From Clostridiaceae bacterium (lineage in GTDB: Bacteria > Bacillota > Clostridia > Clostridiales > Clostridiaceae), in NCBI GenBank assembly GCA_014380625.1, contig JACMJL010000004.1, positions 1-36,084 of the forward strand: a DNA stretch of 36,084 nt, written 5' to 3'. Every line of letters begins with the position of its first letter. Within the stretch, counting starts at the first letter, position 1. A program made the position numbers and the translations under genes. The notes beneath the pieces were generated by a model. That model ran no database searches. It was not told where the DNA came from and worked only from the letters and a program-made list of their open reading frames with translations. Shown here one piece after another: positions 34,095 to 36,084 of this stretch.

Positions 34095-34916
34095 TTACTG
34101 TGACTCATTAATCCTCACAAGCCATTCATTAATTAGTGAATTAAATAGTTCATCATGTTCTATTTGCAAACTATGTCCTGCTCTATCCAATACAGCAAAA
34201 GTTGCTCTGGGAAAGTTTGCTAATATATTCCAAGCATCCTCATAACCAACACAATTATCTTGTCTCCCTAATAATATAAGAACAGGTTTATCAAATTTAT
34301 TTTTCAACTTATCTATGTCGAAAGAAAAAGCATAGCCATTTCTCTGAAGATTTTGCAAAAACTTACCATCTTCAATTTTAACACCAGATATTATTTCATT
34401 TTGGTATCTTTCATAGATTTTTTCACTTTGAACCACTGCACCAGAATTAAAATCTTCTGCATCCTCTGGTGTAAGTTTAGAAAGTAACTTATGATCTTTT
34501 ACTAAAACAACATGTTCTGGAAGGTTTCGTTTGTTATAATCTGCTTTTATAACTGGACAAATTAATAAGGCACCATCAACCCGATCTGACATTTTATAGA
34601 TTACTCCTCTTGCCAAATATCCTCCATATGATTGACTTGCAAGTATAAAATTTTCAATAGGAATGATTCTTTGGATAAACCCAATTACGATATCAAGCAT
34701 AGTATCAGAGTTATTAATCCATTCAGCACTCTCTGATTTTCCCATACCTGGCAAGTCAATATATATCCTTTTATAACCCTTTTTATTACTAATTACATTT
34801 TCCATACATCTAACCATTACTCTGTGGTCTACATAATAACCATGTAACATAATAATTGGCTTTCCTTCACCTATTATTTCATAATTTATAGATATATTAT
34901 TAATCTTACATTCCAT
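34095..34916 (-). CDS. Alpha/beta-hydrolase
   Basis: 273 residues with the standard hydrolase layout: oxyanion MLHGYYVDH, a YIDLPGMGKSE strand-loop, nucleophile S96 in ILASQSYGGY, a cap region and the acid/His of LLGRQDNCVGYED and LDRAGHSLQIEHDE. Single-domain and cytoplasmic, so an epoxide-hydrolase/esterase type; the substrate is unknown. The ATG at 34916 follows AGGGGGAAAAAGA. It lies 31 bases after the 2H-phosphoesterase gene, same direction, so the two may be co-transcribed. Confidence 0.85.
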   Translation of the reverse strand: MECKINNISINYEIIGEGKPIIMLHGYYVDHRVMVRCMENVISNKKGYKRIYIDLPGMGKSESAEWINNSDTMLDIVIGFIQRIIPIENFILASQSYGGYLARGVIYKMSDRVDGALLICPVIKADYNKRNLPEHVVLVKDHKLLSKLTPEDAEDFNSGAVVQSEKIYERYQNEIISGVKIEDGKFLQNLQRNGYAFSFDIDKLKNKFDKPVLILLGRQDNCVGYEDAWNILANFPRATFAVLDRAGHSLQIEHDELFNSLINEWLVRINESQ

Positions 34917-34947
34917 TCTTTTTCCCCCTATTTGAAAGTATAATTAG

Positions 34948-35448
34948 CTACTGTAAATTAAATTTTGCTATAAACCTTGTTGGGAAGAATTCATATAAGC
35001 TAACACTTTCAACTCTTCCATTAAGTTGTTGGAAACTCTGTGCCACTAATGGTAGTGCTTTCTGAATAATTTCAGTTTCGTCAATCAATATTGTTGTATG
35101 CGCTGTCCATCCCTGGCTACTCTTTATACCATCCCTATCTAAGTCTTTATGTAACTGAAGAAGTTCATAATTTACGTTGGGTGCCAAAAACAAAACCTTC
35201 AATCCAAATAGTCCAATATGATTAAAAGACAAATCAAAACTTTTGGTCCTAGCACATACTTCTTGAAGTAACTCTCTAATTTCATCCTCAAGTCTAGTTT
35301 CAAAGTATGCCAAAGTTATGTGATGAGGTATATCAGTAGTTTGTTTACCAATAATACCGGCTTCGTTTATGCTGTGATATATTTCTTTCATTCCTTTTGA
35401 TGTTTCTTCATCAAATGTAGCAATTATGCATAGAAATTTTTCTGACAC
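34948..35448 (-). CDS. 2'-5' RNA ligase-like 2H phosphoesterase
   Basis: 166 residues with both HxT motifs of the 2H superfamily: H43-I-T45 in PHHITLAYFE and H117-T-T119 in GWTAHTTILI. Family members open or form 2',3'-cyclic phosphate or 2'-5' phosphodiester bonds, commonly in RNA processing; the real substrate in bacteria is often unknown. The GTG start at 35448 has AAGGGGG about 8 bases upstream. It precedes the alpha/beta-hydrolase. Confidence 0.85.
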   Translation of the reverse strand: MSEKFLCIIATFDEETSKGMKEIYHSINEAGIIGKQTTDIPHHITLAYFETRLEDEIRELLQEVCARTKSFDLSFNHIGLFGLKVLFLAPNVNYELLQLHKDLDRDGIKSSQGWTAHTTILIDETEIIQKALPLVAQSFQQLNGRVESVSLYEFFPTRFIAKFNLQ

Positions 35449-35702
35449 TTTGTTACCCCCTTGTTAAGTAAAAATTTTTACTTCTCTATTCCAAATAATT
35501 ATAAGAGGAAGGGACTCAAATAGAGCCTTAAGATGTATCAAAACGTATAAAAATATACCCATTATAGGCATACTGACACAATATAATTTCATTTCCCATA
35601 ATACCTTTATTCTACAAATAAACTTTATATCCTTCAGTAGGTAAATCATTAAAATTAATTCCATAATTCTAGTTCTACAATAATTAAGCAGTTATAATAA
35701 AA
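35449..35702. other. Spacer without a supported gene
   Basis: A minus-strand open frame of 66 residues at 35464-35664 lacks a ribosome site. A second frame there reads protein-like pieces (NKGIMGNEIILCQYAYNGYI) broken by stops, which may be a decayed gene end, but the family is unknown. Confidence 0.3.
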
Positions 35703-35746
35703 TCACCAGCTTAACTCTCACTCCATAGTGAAAATTAAGCTGGTGA
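35703..35746 (-). terminator. Rho-independent terminator
   Basis: TCACCAGCTTAA and TTAAGCTGGTGA form a perfect 12-base stem with a 20-base loop. On the minus strand TTTTATTATAA follows. It ends the partial gene at 35758-36084. Confidence 0.85.
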
Positions 35747-35757
35747 ACTCATTCTAT

Positions 35758-36084
35758 TTAATTTTTATCTAAGCTCTCATAGGTAGCTTTGCCATCAACA
35801 TAGCTAGCTTTAAGCTTTACATCAAAACCAATATGCATATCCTCAGGCTTCATATTTTTTTTGCCGAATATGCTTGAATATTTATAATTCGAATCTGTTT
35901 TATCCTTTTCCGCCATTACTGATAAAATATTTTTGTCATCAAACCAAGTAAAATATCCACTCAATTTATTATCAGAACCATTTGTGAATATTTGACAAGA
36001 ATAAGACTTATCAGAGTTAGCTGTTATTTCTACTACATATCTATTTGTTTTTTCATTACTTCTCTCAGTATAATTTTCATAGGT
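35758..36084 (-). CDS. C-terminal part of a protein of unknown function, runs off the window
   Basis: The frame is open to the window edge: TYENYTERSNEKTNRYVVEI, then SYSCQIFTNGSDNKLSGYFT and a KKNMKPEDMHIGFDVKL tail, 108 residues seen. The Ser/Asn/Lys-rich, beta-like composition suits a secreted or cell-surface protein, but the start and signal peptide are outside. A TTG at 35964 is not the true start. No family was recognised. A terminator follows directly. Confidence 0.6.
   Translation of the reverse strand, partial: TYENYTERSNEKTNRYVVEITANSDKSYSCQIFTNGSDNKLSGYFTWFDDKNILSVMAEKDKTDSNYKYSSIFGKKNMKPEDMHIGFDVKLKASYVDGKATYESLDKN

Noticed and set aside
35464..35664. 66-residue minus-strand open frame
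   Set aside because: No ribosome site; another frame there looks more protein-like but is full of stops. Treated as spacer or decayed gene.
1..36084. CRISPR arrays, rRNA and tRNA genes
   Set aside because: No regularly spaced repeats, no tRNA cloverleaf with the usual TTCGA arm and CCA end, and no rRNA-like stretch was recognised on reading the window; no tool search was possible.

Overview
The window is AT-rich DNA with Clostridium-like signals: strong GGAGG ribosome sites, TTG and GTG starts, and CUT1-type sugar transport with a YesM/YesN two-component pair. A pectin- or plant-polysaccharide-degrading Clostridium or close relative fits best (inference from gene content and base composition; no species is claimed).

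Region 1 (1-7900) is a patchwork. It holds a methyltransferase and an Rrf2 regulator with clear promoter and operator signals, then transposon wreckage: an ExeA-like ATPase remnant, a transposon end lying inside a DegT aminotransferase gene, and an IS4-type N-terminus joined to an IS66 C-terminus. Between these lie an intact MFS transporter, a small immunity-like gene, a GyrI-like protein, a secreted protein next to a frameshifted metzincin protease, and a small tyrosine recombinase broken by a TGA codon.

Region 2 (8000-17900) is accessory DNA rich in polymorphic-toxin debris. One locus keeps a SUKH immunity gene and the Fn3/pre-toxin remains of its toxin. A second keeps a HINT-nuclease toxin tail and a WG-repeat protein that may be its immunity partner. 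Each locus abuts the same resolvase 3' end, as a remnant near 9915-9990 and as a longer gene at 17288-17829. Among them sit a second methyltransferase, a YczE-type membrane protein with its XRE-cupin regulator, a Tn3 transposase fragment, a broken membrane permease and two copies of a palindromic 67-68 bp repeat.

Region 3 (17900-33000) is the coherent part: a polysaccharide-utilisation locus read entirely on the minus strand. In transcription order it holds a sugar-binding lipoprotein (interrupted by one in-frame TAA), two CUT1 permeases, a heparinase II/III-type lyase, histidine kinase, AraC-type response regulator, GH106-like rhamnosidase and, from its own promoter, a secreted GH28-like beta-helix enzyme with a CBM35-like tail. 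A carbohydrate-esterase-like hydrolase lies just upstream. A nearly identical box plus -10 element precedes both the binding-protein gene and the GH28-like gene, which suggests one regulon driven by the local two-component system. The likely flow is: the secreted enzyme trims a rhamnose- and uronate-containing polymer, the ABC importer takes up oligosaccharides, and the cytoplasmic lyase, rhamnosidase and esterase finish them. No import ATPase is encoded here, as is usual for CUT1 loci that share MsmX/UgpC.

Region 4 (33000-36084) holds ordinary single genes: an AraC/GyrI regulator, an alpha/beta hydrolase, a 2H phosphoesterase and the end of an unrecognised protein.
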